A stretch of DNA of 64,000 nucleotides from Nemophila menziesii (GCA_029959085.1 JARWIR010000015.1:9671017-9735016); one strand, 5' to 3'; shown: positions 51,522-63,545, counted from the stretch's first letter. Made by a program: numbers and translations. Notes: generated from the sequence alone by a model not told the origin.

Positions 51522-52507
51522 CAATTTCTCCCTATTTTTATTATAATAATCTATATTTGAGACATCATTTTAGGGGTATTTAGTAATTAATTTTGGAATT
51601 TTCCCCGTTTATTTATACTTTACACTTTCTTGTCTAGTTTTAGATGTTTTGCAATTTTGTGAGCTTTTACGCATAATGTGTGTAGCACTTAGGTATATGG
51701 AAGCTATTACACCTATGAAAACTGATTTGAAGTCGTAAAGTAAAGAAAATTCTTTAGTAGAATTCAAAAAAGAAAGTTTTGGCATATTTGGAATGTACAG
51801 AAGCTGCCAAAACTGCAGATACTTCCACTAATTAAAGTGCTGCAGATATTCGGTCAAGAATTAGGAGGATCCTTTTATATGAGCGGATATATTTTTCAAT
51901 TGTGGTCATTTTCATATAAAGAACATTAAATTTTGATAAGTAAGGAAGGATACATGACCAAATCAATATCTACAAAGGTTTATCTTGTCCTACAATTTAG
52001 GGATACGAATTTTGGTAAGATTAGGACTCCTTAACTTGAAGATTACTCCATAATTCGATCAAGGGCCTATATGTGTATATCCATTCCTACCTTAGAAAAC
52101 TCATATTTGGTCAGTCCTTAATCATATAAATACTAAGATGAATCCTACATCAAGAGAAAAGAAGTCAAGATGGAGTTAGACACTATTCATGAGATTCTGA
52201 TCCTTCACCTTTGAAGTTTATTTATTTTCTTTCTCTAGTATAAACTAATTCTATTTAGCTTGACATTAGCATAAGGGTTTGAAACCTAGACTTGTTATAT
52301 ATATATTTTAATTTGGGATGTCCTTTTACATTAATTGAAATTAGAAGTGACATCTCTGTTTTTTTGTGCTTTGATGTATTGTCTGTAGTTCTTGCGGTGG
52401 ACAACGTATATGATTACCATAGTAGTTAGATGGTCATCATAAGGGGTGTCTAATTATTGAAACACCACATAAACGTCTAGTGTGCGGTAGTGATCCTGAC
52501 GGGCTTG
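51522..52507 (+). repeat. gypsy LTR type A, truncated (copy 2)
   Basis: Duplicate of 30124-31110. The first two bases are CA instead of TG. It ends at GACGGGCTTG, next to the type B LTR. Confidence 0.75.
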
Positions 52508-53537
52508 TGATGTCTTCCTATTTGTTATAAATATTATCCCCTAGGAGACATCATTTTAAGTGAATATTTGACTTATTTGATAGACTTTTATGTGTATTTT
52601 GGCATATTGCAATTTCTCCCTTCAGAGTTAGACTATTTGCATTTTTAGAGCTTTTGTGCGTCAATTTGTTTGTTTTTAGTATAAAGTTCTCAGGTTCATG
52701 GATTATTTGGAGAACCAATAAAAGGAGGAAGTGAGAATTAAAGTCTTAGATAAGTGTAGGAGCTAAAGGCAAGAAAATAATTTCTGAAGAATTGACTAAA
52801 GAAGTTGCAGATCTGAAAGGCTGGTACTAATTGTTGTTTTTGGGCTAATTAGGAGCGGATTCAGCCTTTGGTCGTGAAATAGGTATTTTTTCCTTATTGA
52901 GTTAGGAAGATTTAGCATCTAGAATGAGTCCATTTGGAGTTTACATGTAAAGTTACAGCCGTTTTACTAAGGGTTGTACACCAGTTACGGGAATTAAAGA
53001 AGAAGATTGGCTTGGACTTTTTATAATTTGACCTAATGCTCTTAACCTAAGCCCTAATCCGAATTTACAAGTATAAATAGACCCTTTAGCCTCCTTTTTA
53101 CACACACTTCAAAGAATTACATCAGCGGTTTCATATTTTCAAGTCAGAGCAAGAAGGCAGAGGAGAAGCTAGAGCTGGAGGAATTCTGTTCTTCCAACAA
53201 CGACCAACCAAATCTTTAGGTTATCCTATTTCTTTTTTGTAATTTAATATGATGTATTTTATTTATATAATTTTAGTATTTAATTTTATTATGAGCTAAG
53301 CTTTCATATACTTGAGAATAGCAATTAAGGGATGAACCCTAATTAATTTATTCTATGTTTTGAATTTGAGATTTTTATGATTTAAATTGAGTTTAGTCTT
53401 ATATATTGGACATTACATTGTTCTTATACTATTTATTTTTGGTACAACTAGAAATAGTTTTAGTATTTGGGCTATTCACTTTAGTGGCAAAAGTGATCAT
53501 CCGACGTAGCGGTTTGTATACAGACTTAGGTAATACT
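52508..53537 (+). repeat. gypsy LTR type B, cut by duplication breakpoint
   Basis: Duplicate of 31111-32143. The remaining ~540 bp of the LTR is missing because similarity ends after TAGGTAATACT. Confidence 0.8.
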
Positions 53538-55110
53538 ATGTGTCTTTTTTGTGGATATTTTTATTTTCAAAATTAGGAACTACTCTTTGTTTGAGCATTA
53601 TTTTTGAAATTTTTTTTTCTTGACTGTCTCTCGTTTCTCTTAATTCATTATTAATTTCCTTTACATGAATATTCAATTTGTATATGGGATATATAAAAAA
53701 AAAGTTTTAACGGAAAAAGATGTAACTCTGAAGATTTAGACTTTGATCTTGTGCTACCTTTGCGTCTGCATTCACAAAGTCGGTTGAAATGAAGAATAAT
53801 AAGACAGGATAGATGGACATATGATCGTGGGTAAATAAAAACGTGAATATATGATACTAATGTTTTACCATCTCAGTATTTGAACTTGTTCTTTTCAACG
53901 ACTAGATTTTCTATAATGGTGGTTGGCACAGTGAAGTCAGAGATTTGATTCCGTTTAGAGACTAATTGCATGGACCTTACAAGAAAGATGACTTGCAAAA
54001 ATCACTCAGAAAGCATCTATCATGGAAGGATGATGTTAAAATTGTATTAATTTATCCGGGATAGAGCCTTGAAATCATTTTGTTGTTTTTCTGTTGTAGA
54101 CAAAGTCAAAAGAATTTTATCAAAGTCCAATATTGCTTCATCATAGTACATTTGAGAAAGCGCAATTTGCCTCTTAACTTGGCATAATGAGAATCTCGTA
54201 TTGCGATCCGGTAGCGTATTTTCAATCTTTAAAATTACCATAATAACAAACGAACGAAGAAATACGAGATAACAGTAAAATTACTCAAAACTAAAAAACT
54301 TGCATTGAAACATATCCGGGACGTCGAAAAACCTTAGGGTAGATTGGGAAATTTGATCCAAAAAGTCAGCCCTCTTGGTCAACGGTCAAAGTCAGCTAGT
54401 CAGAAAACAACAGAGGGCAACACCAGCTATCAACGGGTAGTTATAATAAAATAAATTTGGAATTATATATATTAATTATATATGAGTAATTGACATATAT
54501 ACAGCACCTACAGCAGTGTGTATAATTTTAAAAAAAAATTAGGGATCCCAATGGATAGGGTACACCAACATCAAGATGGTACGCGGTGCACCTGATCAGG
54601 CACTCCTCCAATTAGAAATAGCGAACACCGTAGCCCATGTACCCATGTCTGTTAGAACCTAACACGGGATAGGTTCGATTCCGACCGATTAGTTCTTGCT
54701 CGATTCTGCACCAAAAGCGACGAACAAGGTGCCGATCTGATCGCCTTCTTATATAGAAGATATCTACGAAATGAATTGCTTCCAAAACCATTTTCAACAA
54801 TAATGAGACAGAAGATTCGAAACCTTAGGTTGATTCAAACTTTCCCTATAATGGATGAAAACTAATAAATCTTATGCCATTTTGATCGTTGTAATAATTA
54901 GTAGAATATGTTTTTGCTATTAATCATTGTAGTAAAACAATGAATCTCGGAGACGTTTTTGTGATTTTTTTTAAAGAAAAAATTGAAAGACAAAAAAATA
55001 GGGCTAAAAGAAAAACAAAGGTATATGGTTTGATGAATCTTCTATAACTCTTAAATCCCTAATTTTTGTACAATAAAAGTATGAGATTTGTTGTGCAAGA
55101 TAAGTCTAAG
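53538..55110. other. gene-poor stretch, probably copia internal remnant at right end
   Basis: No long frame. Short minus-strand frames at 54047-54241 and 54612-54800 have no motif I recognise. The part next to 55111 is where gag of the minus-strand copia would lie, but it cannot be read. Confidence 0.4.
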
Positions 55111-55370
55111 ATCTGATATCAATTTGATAAAATAAGATCAAATGAATAAAACACACAAGTAATTAATAAACACAAGATTTATATGAAAATGAATAAAGCA
55201 CACAAGTAAGTAATAAACACAAGATTTACATGAAAATCTAAGATGGAAAAAAACCACGGAAAAAAATAGAGTTTTACTATAATGAAATAGAGGTTACAAG
55301 TTGAATTGTATTCTATGATATGTATATAACAATACACACATGTGTATATTTATAAGAACATTAGGAAATT
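55111..55370 (-). mobile_element. copia LTR remnant with primer site, minus strand
   Basis: On the minus strand TGATATCAGAT (55121-55111) is a degenerate initiator Met-tRNA primer site, preceded by an LTR end in TTATCA (plus position 55125). The LTR carries CCGTGGTTTTTTTCCATC (minus strand), typical of copia LTRs. A 47-bp unit is duplicated in tandem at about 55150-55236 (ACACAAGTAA..AACACAAGATTTA). The upper boundary is approximate. Confidence 0.6.
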
Positions 55371-55387
55371 AAGGTTATTAATTAAAT

Positions 55388-55490
55388 AGACCAGTTGGGT
55401 TAGCTCAACTGGCCAGCACCTGTCTCTCAACCAAGATATACAGGGTTCGAATTCCTCTTAGTTAGATGTGCGGAAGCTAGTCTAAAAAAA
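55388..55490 (+). mobile_element. tRNA-derived SINE
   Basis: Internal RNA polymerase III promoter. Box A is TAGCTCAACTGG (55400-55411) and box B is GGTTCGAATTCC (about 55443-55454). An A-rich tail (TAAAAAAAAG) follows. Possible imperfect target duplication: GAAATTAAGGTTATT before and GAATTAGGGTATTC after. The acceptor stem does not pair, so it is not a tRNA gene. The region shows tRNA similarity only in its head. Confidence 0.7.
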
Positions 55491-56286
55491 AGAATTAGGG
55501 TATTCGCACCAAAATAATTAGTTGTAGCATCTTCGAATATAGCTCTTCTTCTCCTAAATCTGGCCTTCTGAATCGGCATGACCAAGTTTGAAAAAGAAAC
55601 CTTTTTCTTAGCTTTCGCCTCCAATTTCTTCGTCTTTTGGCTCTTGACCAAGGTGAAAGGCTCTTCTTTGATCATCGCGCCAATCATCTTTTCTGCGGTA
55701 TACTCGAACCGGATGTGGTTCGGATTGTAAGTCGGCACCGAGTCAGATTTTGCGGAGCGAAAAACACCTCTAATTAATTGTTGCTTGGGGACTCTTTCTG
55801 CGGAAACAAATCGCCCCCTCGGTCCTCCAATTTCTGAGCTACCATTAGTCTGAGTTCGAGTAGCCTTAATGGTCCCATCTGCAGCAGTATTAGGAGGATT
55901 TGCATCACGGGTCCATGTATGTTTGTTCACCCCAGTTAAAGTTTTTAAAGCCTTTATACTGTTATTTCTATGATATGAAGTAGAGGCAACTGAATTTCCA
56001 TAATTAGCATGAGTGGTACCTGAGGCATAAAAAGGTCCTTTACACTTCAAAAAAGTCGAATCAACCCCAGAGTTTTTGAAGTAACCAAATCAGCCCCTGA
56101 AGTTCTTGAATTAACCAAGTCAGCCTCCGAAATTTTTGAACTAATTCCAACGGCACACTTTATCAAATTCGTTGCTCCAAAAAGATCAATTTCATCCTCA
56201 GGTACAGCACAAAGGGTATCAAACCTATTGTGAATATCCACATTAACCACAGAATTTTTCCATCTCATCCTCACTACAAATGTCAC
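55491..56286 (-). pseudogene. unidentified broken ORF pair
   Basis: Two minus-strand frames, 56286-56047 and 56050-55427, meet at a one-base frame change at CTTTTTTGAAG. Together they give about 285 residues. The first has NRFDTLCAVPEDEIDLFGAT, faintly like the stretch after the zinc knuckle in plant LINE ORF1. The second is basic (KKLEAKAKKKVSF, ARFRRRRA) and runs into the SINE, so its true C-terminus is lost. The part near the frame change contains a 30-bp tandem repeat. I cannot assign a function. Confidence 0.4.
56047..56130 (-). repeat. 30-bp in-frame tandem repeat (decapeptide)
   Basis: Two good 30-bp units encode SEADLVNSRT and SGADLVTSKT, followed by a third diverged unit in which the frame is lost. 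Confidence 0.65.
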
Positions 56287-56444
56287 TGCACTGTAGCTTA
56301 AGCGCTCCCCTTTCCTTATACTGTAATTTTCTCATTGAAAACCAAGGCTTGGGTTGTGATTGTTCAATAAGATTTTTTTCTTACCCGTCACTTTTGATCT
56401 CTAATCTCATGGAAAACTGACACCTCCAATATTGTAGTTGGAGA

Positions 56445-58330
56445 GAGCACCACATTGGTCATGTACGATTTCAAAATTATTTTTCAAAAGAGGTACTTTT
56501 GAGATAAATTGAGTTACTTAACTTGTATATTACTGTTCCAAGAGAATAAGTCTTGAAAAGGTAATAATTGCAAAAGTAGCATTTACAGATTATAAAACAT
56601 AGAAACCCTTACTTAGAGAAAGGAAAGTCCGTGTCTAAGACATCATTGAGGTGTTGGACGTAGTTGAGTGTCTTGGAAATCCCGTAAATTCTTCAAAAGT
56701 AAAGGATGGAATGGTAAAAACGGGGTTTTATCGTTGATCATGAGATCGATCTCCAGTTCATTAAAAATCCTACTGATAACAAACAGATCAGATCATTTCA
56801 GTTGCCTACAACAAAGAAACAACAGAATATATGCCACGAGGCGAAGAAACACCTTTCAAAGAGATTAAAAAACGTGACTAAAGTCAAATATAAGAAAATA
56901 AGAAACGGTCCAAACATTTGGGAAGGATTAATCCCCGGATCATGACTTATATTTCCCTCAGCTTGAGATGGGACGTGATACACAATTCTGTTTTGACAGA
57001 GAAGAGATTTTTCTGGTAATGATTTGAATTCAAATGATACTGGAAAAAAAGACTTCTTTACCCTTAAAGTTCAACCTGAGGCATTGAATAGCCTGAGGAC
57101 AAGCTGCGAGAGATGTTCATTGTTGGAAGTACGTTGTTCTGTTTGGGGTAATTGCAATAACTATCCCTGAAATATATAAAATAAATTATTTTGACCCTCA
57201 ATCTTTAGGCTGCATATTTGGTGGGTTAGTTCCTCTTTATCGGAGGACAACTCATATATTGGTATGTGAAAATCTCATTAGAATCAATGAAATCAAACCT
57301 TGTAAATCATGAAAGAGTGTATTGAGAATACACTAATTGCTTTGGTATCTTCAAGTCATTAACTCATGTCTTGAAAGGCCTCTCTCTCTCTTCTCTTGAG
57401 TCCTATATAAGAAGATCCATTAGCTATCATTTTCAGCAAAAAAGAGCAAGAGTGAAAGAGTGAGTTTAGAGAGCACAAAAGAGAGAAATCCGTAGAGGAA
57501 TTTCGGTATATCCTTCTGCGACAGAATCTTGTGAGCCTCGGTTGGATGGTCACATCAAGCCCGATCGAGACGTAATTTTGACACGGTGTTCCTAGCATCA
57601 TTAAGTTCAGATCCAACGGTGTTATTGTTGTTCTAACGGTTCAAACTAAAGTTATATCCTCATTTAAGTCCTGGTGAGTTTGTTTGGTTTTGTGTATTCC
57701 ATTAGTTTATGTATTCGGTAATCCTCTAGTGTTGTCTAGAGAGAACCTCTTGTAATCCCATTATTATATTTTTATAGTGGAGTATTTGGACCCTTGGTCC
57801 ACCCGTGGTTTTTACCTTCTTTTTGGAGGGTTTCTCACGTAAATCTTTGTGTGGTTTACTTTCTTTTCTTGCCTATTTATATCACACAAGTGGGGGAAAA
57901 CGAGATCCAATCTATTTCCGCTAAGTTTATTAGTGACCTTTCCCAACAATATTCACATGATCAGATAATGGAGACAAACTTTAAAGTCCGATATCCATCC
58001 TTGAACCGCTTTACGGACACTGCAAATAGTCCCACAAGCATCGTTGCACAATCATGTATGTCTTATTTTTTATTTGGATATTAAATTTAATTTGGTCCCT
58101 TATCTTTGTTCAATTTGAAAGTTTTGTCATTTAACTTGAAAAAAACTATAGTTTATAGTCTCTTATATTTTAATTTTGTTACAGCGCCAATCCTTTATCT
58201 TGCAGACATTAACATCGTAATCCTTTATCTCCAATTTCTTGACAATGTTAGTGAAAAAAGATAAGGGATAATGGGACTAAAGGGTTATGCTTACAAGATA
58301 AGGGACTAATTTGTTAAACTAAACAAAGAT
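56445..58330 (+). pseudogene. older duplicated gene-like sequence, copy D1
   Basis: Collinear with 58545-61270 (D2) after removing the inserts. Shared blocks include GTCATGTACGA near the start, ACAGATTATAAAACATA, GAGATGGGACGTGATACAC, GAGATTTTTCTGGT.ATGATTTG and TTGACAATGTTA. D1 is interrupted by a copia-type LTR (57265-57898). Its frame is more broken than that of D2. The remaining 58331-58544 has no recognised feature. Confidence 0.6.
57265..57898 (+). repeat. copia-type solo LTR
   Basis: Has a CT-rich leader and CTATATAAG TATA box (about 57402), then GTGGTTTTTACC, GGAGGGTTTCTCACGTAAAT and an end in CACA, typical of plant copia LTR 3' ends. No primer site follows (AGTGGGGG instead), so it is solo. 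D2 is continuous at the equivalent place. Edges are by inference and no target duplication was identified. Confidence 0.6.
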
Positions 58331-58630
58331 TATAAGGGAATAGATTGTCAACTTAAATCTTCATCAATATTAGTCGATTTTTGATCTCTAATTATTAAAT
58401 GCTAACACAACCCACATAATAGACATTAATATTTATGTTAAATTTTTTTTCCACAAAGAACCATAAAAGGAATTTCATGAGCATTATTCTCAAACTCCCA
58501 TAAATTCAAGAACCCTTGGTTCAAACTTCATAGGTTTACCACTTACCATAGTGATCATGTACGAATTCAAGATGTTTTTCTCAATGAGAGTTACCCTTTA
58601 GGAGATGAGTTAGGTTTATATGTATGTTAC

Positions 58631-60379
58631 TGATGTCTCCCTATTTGTTCTAATTCTTAGCCCATTGGAGACATCCTTTTAGGTGAATAAATGAGCTATT
58701 TGATAGACTTTTAGGCTAATTTGATCATATTGCACTTTCTCCCCTTGGAAATTAACTATTTGCAGAATTTGAGCTTTTGTGCATAAATTTGACTATTTTT
58801 ACTGCAAAGTTAATCGGTTCTGGAATTTCATGAAAGACCAATCCAAGGAGAGAAAGTGAGAATAAAGTCTTGATGTATTTTAGAGTGTTAGGAAATGTTT
58901 TTACTCAACTTTCTATATTTAGAGTGCACTTTCCTATTCTGATTTCTTGATTTATTGATTTATTCTTTTTAAGCATATGCGGTTTAATTATTTATTTAAT
59001 GTGAAGCTTTAAAAGATATATGGTAATTACTTAGAGGCCAAGTCAAGATAAAGATGAAGGGAAAGAAGATTTACATGGAAGTAGGAAGATTTAGGAAAGA
59101 TTTATTCAAAGGAGGAAAAGATAAAGCTGCCTTTTGAAATCTGAAAATCCAGCCACGTTTTGGAAATTAAATCATAATAAAAGATTGGCATGGATTCTGG
59201 ACGAATGGTATGCACCAATAGAAAGAGCTTTCCAAGACAAGTGGTTTCATATATTGGAACTTCTCAAACGGATAAGTATTGAAAAAGATATGACCAAATC
59301 AAATCAGCAAAATCTTACCTTCTAAGAGCTACGAATTAAAGAGTCCTTGACTTGTCTTCCACTCCAAGTAATTCGACCTAACACCTATAAATACCAGCTC
59401 TAAACCTTAGAAAATCATCCCTTGGCTGCATAAGCTTAATATACACAAATAAATCATCAAAGGAGCAATCAAGAGGATCTAGAGGAGGAAGAAGCAAGAG
59501 CTAGAGCTTAATTACATCAATTCAACACTTCTCCATCTCTATTCTTTGGGTAAATTAGTATTAGATCTATTTTGTCTATGAGGTATTTCTAAGCTATTTA
59601 TCTAAGAAGTTTATTTATGCATAATTTCTCTTTAGGATTGTAATTATATGAACCATTGAATATTGTTTTTCTGTTTTAATTTGAATCTGGGATTTTAGTA
59701 TTTAATTGAATTGGTTCTTAATTTCCATTGACTATATTCTTGTGCTTATTCACTACCATTGACGTCGCGAATCAAGGGTAGGTTTTAGTAATTAGCTATT
59801 CCATATAGTGGCGTATGGATCACCTTGACGGGGGGTTTAATTACAGACATAGAATATAGACGCGTGGTATCCGTTATTTGACCCTGACGGGCTTGACTAA
59901 CCACGTAGCCAAAGAGGTAAAATAGTATTCATCTGAAAGTAGCTTATAATCGCCCTGACGGGGTTTGTAATACCGTAGGATAGCTCTTAGGTCCACCCTG
60001 ACGGGGGCTAGGAGATAGTAGATTCCCGACTATTGTGAGATTTCCCATTCACCCTCATTCTTAGTAATCATAGATTCAATAGGATAGATTCATACTTGCA
60101 TACCCTTATCTTTCTTGCATACTTGTTAATTGTTTATTGTTATTTATTTTATTTAGTTAGTTAGAAAACAAGCTCTTTTATTATTTATCTTTTTAAAACG
60201 ATTAGAACTACCTATTCTAATATTGAACACGAAGTTAGAATAACTACTTAAATCCCTGTGGAGACGATAATCCCGTATTTACTTATCTATTACTTGGTAC
60301 GACCCGTACACTTGCGGTCTGTGGATCCTTTATTCCTTTGCTTTTATTTTATTATTTTATAACACACAAGGACCCACCA
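58631..60379 (+). repeat. gypsy solo LTR, type B, with perfect TSD
   Basis: Starts TGATGTCTCCCTATTTG and ends GGACCCACCA, flanked on both sides by GTTAC (58626-58630 and 60380-60384). No internal region. It contains three blocks of CCTGACGGG and a CTATAAATACC TATA box (about 59384). It splits duplicate D2. Confidence 0.9.
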
Positions 60380-60551
60380 GTTACCGTTGCAAAAGCATGA
60401 GTAGGAGCATAAGCCACTTCACTTTCATTTACAGATTATAAAACATATAAATCTAATAGGGGTATGAGAAAGAAGAAGTTCGCATCTACAACATCCATTG
60501 CAGTGTTGGTTATAGATATTCTTCGAGATCAAAAGAAGCACGTGAGGAAAA

Positions 60552-60839
60552 GTGAATATCTTGAAATTAAAGAAACTGTGCGAACGATGGGAAAGGATCT
60601 GTTCTTCTGCCGATCATGACTTATATACCAATTATGCTAGATTGAGATGGGATGTGATACACGAATCTGTTTCAAATGAGAGAGATTTTTCTGGTGATGA
60701 TTTGGATTCAAATGATATTGGAAAACAATGGGACTTATTTATGTTCGAAGTTCAACCCGAGTCGATTAATATCCTAGGACTAGCTGTGGGGGACGGTCAT
60801 TGTTGGTTAGTAAGATGTAATTGTAGAAACACTCCCTAA
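60552..60839 (+). CDS. hypothetical protein fragment in D2
   Basis: 95 codons starting at GTG with no ATG upstream in frame, so probably an internal exon or fragment. Contains KKLCERWERICSSADHDLY, YARLRWDVIHESV, RDFSGDDLDSNDIGKQWDLF, and a C-terminal GDGHCWLVRCNC. The D1 counterpart keeps RDFSGNDLNSNDTGK but has stops before it. Conservation of the acidic DFSG-DL-SND block in both copies suggests it was once coding. I do not recognise the family. Confidence 0.35.
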   Translation: MNILKLKKLCERWERICSSADHDLYTNYARLRWDVIHESVSNERDFSGDDLDSNDIGKQWDLFMFEVQPESINILGLAVGDGHCWLVRCNCRNTP

Positions 60840-61270
60840 CTATATCAAAGAGCTTAATTTTACCCCCAATCTTTCAAACTTTGCCTTCACATGATAGGAG
60901 AACTGAATTTTCATCTTCACCGAATATTTCTTTTTTAAGTCCTGTTAGCCCACAGTAGGAGGCCGACACTATTAAAGATGGTGACGAGCATCAAAGTCCC
61001 GTTTCTATCCTCAAACTGCTTTGTACAGATGATGCATATAGTCCCAAGAGACTGTTTTTTCATTTGGATAAATAACCTATTTGGTCCTTTATCTTTCTTG
61101 AATTTTAAGCTTTAGTCTGTCACTTCATAGTCGCTTATATATCTTTTAATTTGTGACATCGCAAATCCTTTATCTTGCAAACTTGATATTTTAATCCTTT
61201 ATCTTTCAATTTTTTGACAATGTTATTGAAAAGTTAAGGTAAAAGGATATGTTTACATAAGAGCTAAATT

Positions 61271-62508
61271 ATCATAAAGGTTAAATATATAGGAAAAGGT
61301 CCAGAGAGGATATTTACCTTTTTATTTAAAAAAGTTTGAGAACCTTCATGATTTCTGCAGGTAAAGTTCACTAACCCCTCCACCTCCCCCATTGAACCGG
61401 TTTTGAAGAATATGCCCCAGTATTCTAAAGATGTTTGGAAATCGAAAGGGTCGATTGTATGAATGAAGATGAATCTATATCCATGCTACAAACAACACTT
61501 TTGCCGATTTAATTTCTTGACATGATTCTATCAAAAAGGGACCATGACCCAGAACTTGTCTTTGATTGCGCCAATTATTTTTTACTTAAAGCATTACGAA
61601 TGATATTTTGAATGCTCGCCTTGGATATGGAACCTCAAACCGAGTACTAGTGAGTCTCTACTAGAAGATCGTATGATTTCTGAGGTAGTTATGGATGTCG
61701 CAAGTCTACTAGTTGCATTGTTTTCGCAACTTGGTGAATATGATTTTGCAAAGTTGGGGACATGGATCGGTATAGGGTTGAAACTGAGGGAATTATATAT
61801 CAAATTGTGGATTACAAAATCAATATTAATCAATCCAATCATTTAAACTAAAAGAATACATTACAAAAATGTGTGGAACACTTAGAAAAAACACTAATGC
61901 TTCACATCTCAATCATGACACCAAGGGAAAAAAAATTATCAAAACAATATTCAAATTTTAAGTACATTAAAAAAACGCACATCGGTGCACAAAACTAAAT
62001 ATGGAGATGCTACTTCAACGCAACACTAAGCATCATGTACAAAAAATCCAAACTCTGGGTAGAATATCCTAACACCTGATGAAACACTTAGCAGCCATAA
62101 AAATATGAAAATACTATGATCTAAAGAGCTTTTTTCCTCTTTCCGAAACTCGTGTTTCTTTCCCAAGTAAGGTCAAGTTCCGAGCAAGCATCAATAGTTC
62201 CGTTTTCGAGCTCCCTTGCAGTATTCCACAGCGACATAATTCAACTCCTCACCGCATCCATGGCCCCATCTAAACAACTTTCATCTCCGGTGACAATGAA
62301 CTTCAATTATTTCCGAGGTTTCTCACAAGCTTTGAACTATGTGCGTTTTAGTGTATGTTTTTAGTTTTGTGGTTTAGAATGAGATATTTGAGAGGATATT
62401 TAAAAAAATAATTGATGAAAATATTATTTATTTACCAATTATACTGTTTCGAACTATAGTGTGGCTTTCAAGTTTTAAGACCCTTTCGGTATTAATATAT
62501 GAGATTAT
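61271..62508. other. gene-poor stretch
   Basis: Frames of up to about 80 codons on either strand (for example 61594-61842 minus, 62152-62364 plus) have no motif. A C-rich spot lies near 61375-61392. No RNA gene or LTR end seen. Confidence 0.5.
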
Positions 62509-62824
62509 TACCCAAGGGATCTTGAAGACACCACCTCAAGACCCAACAATACCAGTTGAGTTTCTTCTTCTTACTAAAGGCCACAAACTAAATTTAGCAC
62601 TATAATCCAAAATCCCAATTACCTTCTTACCCTTTTTTTAATTTTAGTTCACTATATATACTATTTTTATTCAGAATTATTTTAAAACTCTAAGCCTCTC
62701 TTTTTTCTCTCTCTCTTCTCTACCTAGACCTCACGTCAAATTCTTAGCTCCTATCTTCTCTCTCTTCAGAAATCCATGGTTGCGATTCAAGATATGAGAA
62801 AAATAAAAGAGCTAGAGCTTGAAG

Positions 62825-62942
62825 GTCCATCCGTGGCGGATCTTTTGTGCAGAGCTGGAGTTCGAAGCTCCGTCCATGGCGGATATTTCGTGCAGAGCTG
62901 GAGCTCGAAGCTCCGTCCATGGCAGATCTTTCGTGCAGCGAC
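62825..62942 (+). repeat. ~43-47-bp minisatellite, 2.6 units
   Basis: Units start at 62825, 62872 and 62915, with core CCATGGCGGAT, TTTCGTGCAGAGCTGGAG and TCGAAGCTCC. The second unit is 43 bp, not a multiple of three, so the frame at 62776-62979 reads each unit in a different phase. Confidence 0.75.
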
Positions 62943-63111
62943 GGCGGTGGTAGCTAGTGAACAACGAAGCTCTTCTTAGATCTCGTGGTGGTTCGAGGTA
63001 GTGTAGCGGAGGTGACGAAGCTTGGTTCGCTTGTGTTCAAGTTTCGTGAATTTGGAGCTCAGATCTGCCATGGATTTGGTTTTATTCATGTTCAAGTTTC
63101 GAAGTTGGACA

Positions 63112-63200
63112 GATTCAGCAAGCTCATCAAGTTCGAACCACGCTCAGCAAGTTCGAACCGTACTTAGCAAATTCGAACCATGCTCAGCAAGTTCAATTTA
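63112..63200 (+). repeat. ~20-bp tandem repeat
   Basis: Four units of the form CTCAGCAAGTTCGAACCATG, diverging toward the right. Confidence 0.75.
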
Positions 63201-63289
63201 TTTTTCTTTTTTCATTTTTCTTATTCGAATAGGTCATTGTAAGTTTCGAGGCCATACTCAGGAGATGTTAATACTCATAACTTTTAATG

Positions 63290-63370
63290 TATAGCTGATT
63301 TGTGTTGATTTATAGATGATTTGTGTTTAATTTATAGTTGATTTGTGTTAATGTATAGCTTATTTGTTAA
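63290..63370 (+). repeat. ~25-bp tandem repeat
   Basis: Units of TATAG.TGATTTGTGTTAAT type, at least three, in sequence that is not otherwise coding. Confidence 0.65.
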
Positions 63371-63545
63371 TACTCAGTAAATTTACTGAGCATACAAGTA
63401 TACTCAGTAAATTTACTCATCAGAAAAACTCAAATACTCAGCAACTATTTTCGATGCTCAACACTTTTTTCCGAAACTCGGTAAAATATACTCAATAAAA
63501 TATGCTCAGAAAAATATGCTCAGTAAAATATGCTCAGTACTTTTT
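63371..63545. repeat. ACTCAGTAAA / GCTCAGTAAAATAT repeat array with palindrome
   Basis: The motif CTCAG(T/C)AA recurs many times, including the perfect 18-bp palindrome CTCAGTAAATTTACTGAG at 63373-63390 and a run of TATGCTCAGTAAAA units at about 63490-63540. Confidence 0.7.

Larger units (their letters stand above)
58545..61270 (+). repeat. older duplicated sequence, copy D2 (contains solo LTR)
   Basis: Counterpart of 56445-58330. Excluding the LTR, the D2 parts are 58545-58630 and 60380-61270. Confidence 0.6.

Noticed and set aside
55388..55470. Candidate tRNA gene (boxes A and B present)
   Set aside because: No 7-bp acceptor stem or proper anticodon arm can be formed, and an A-rich tail follows. 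A SINE head is the better reading.
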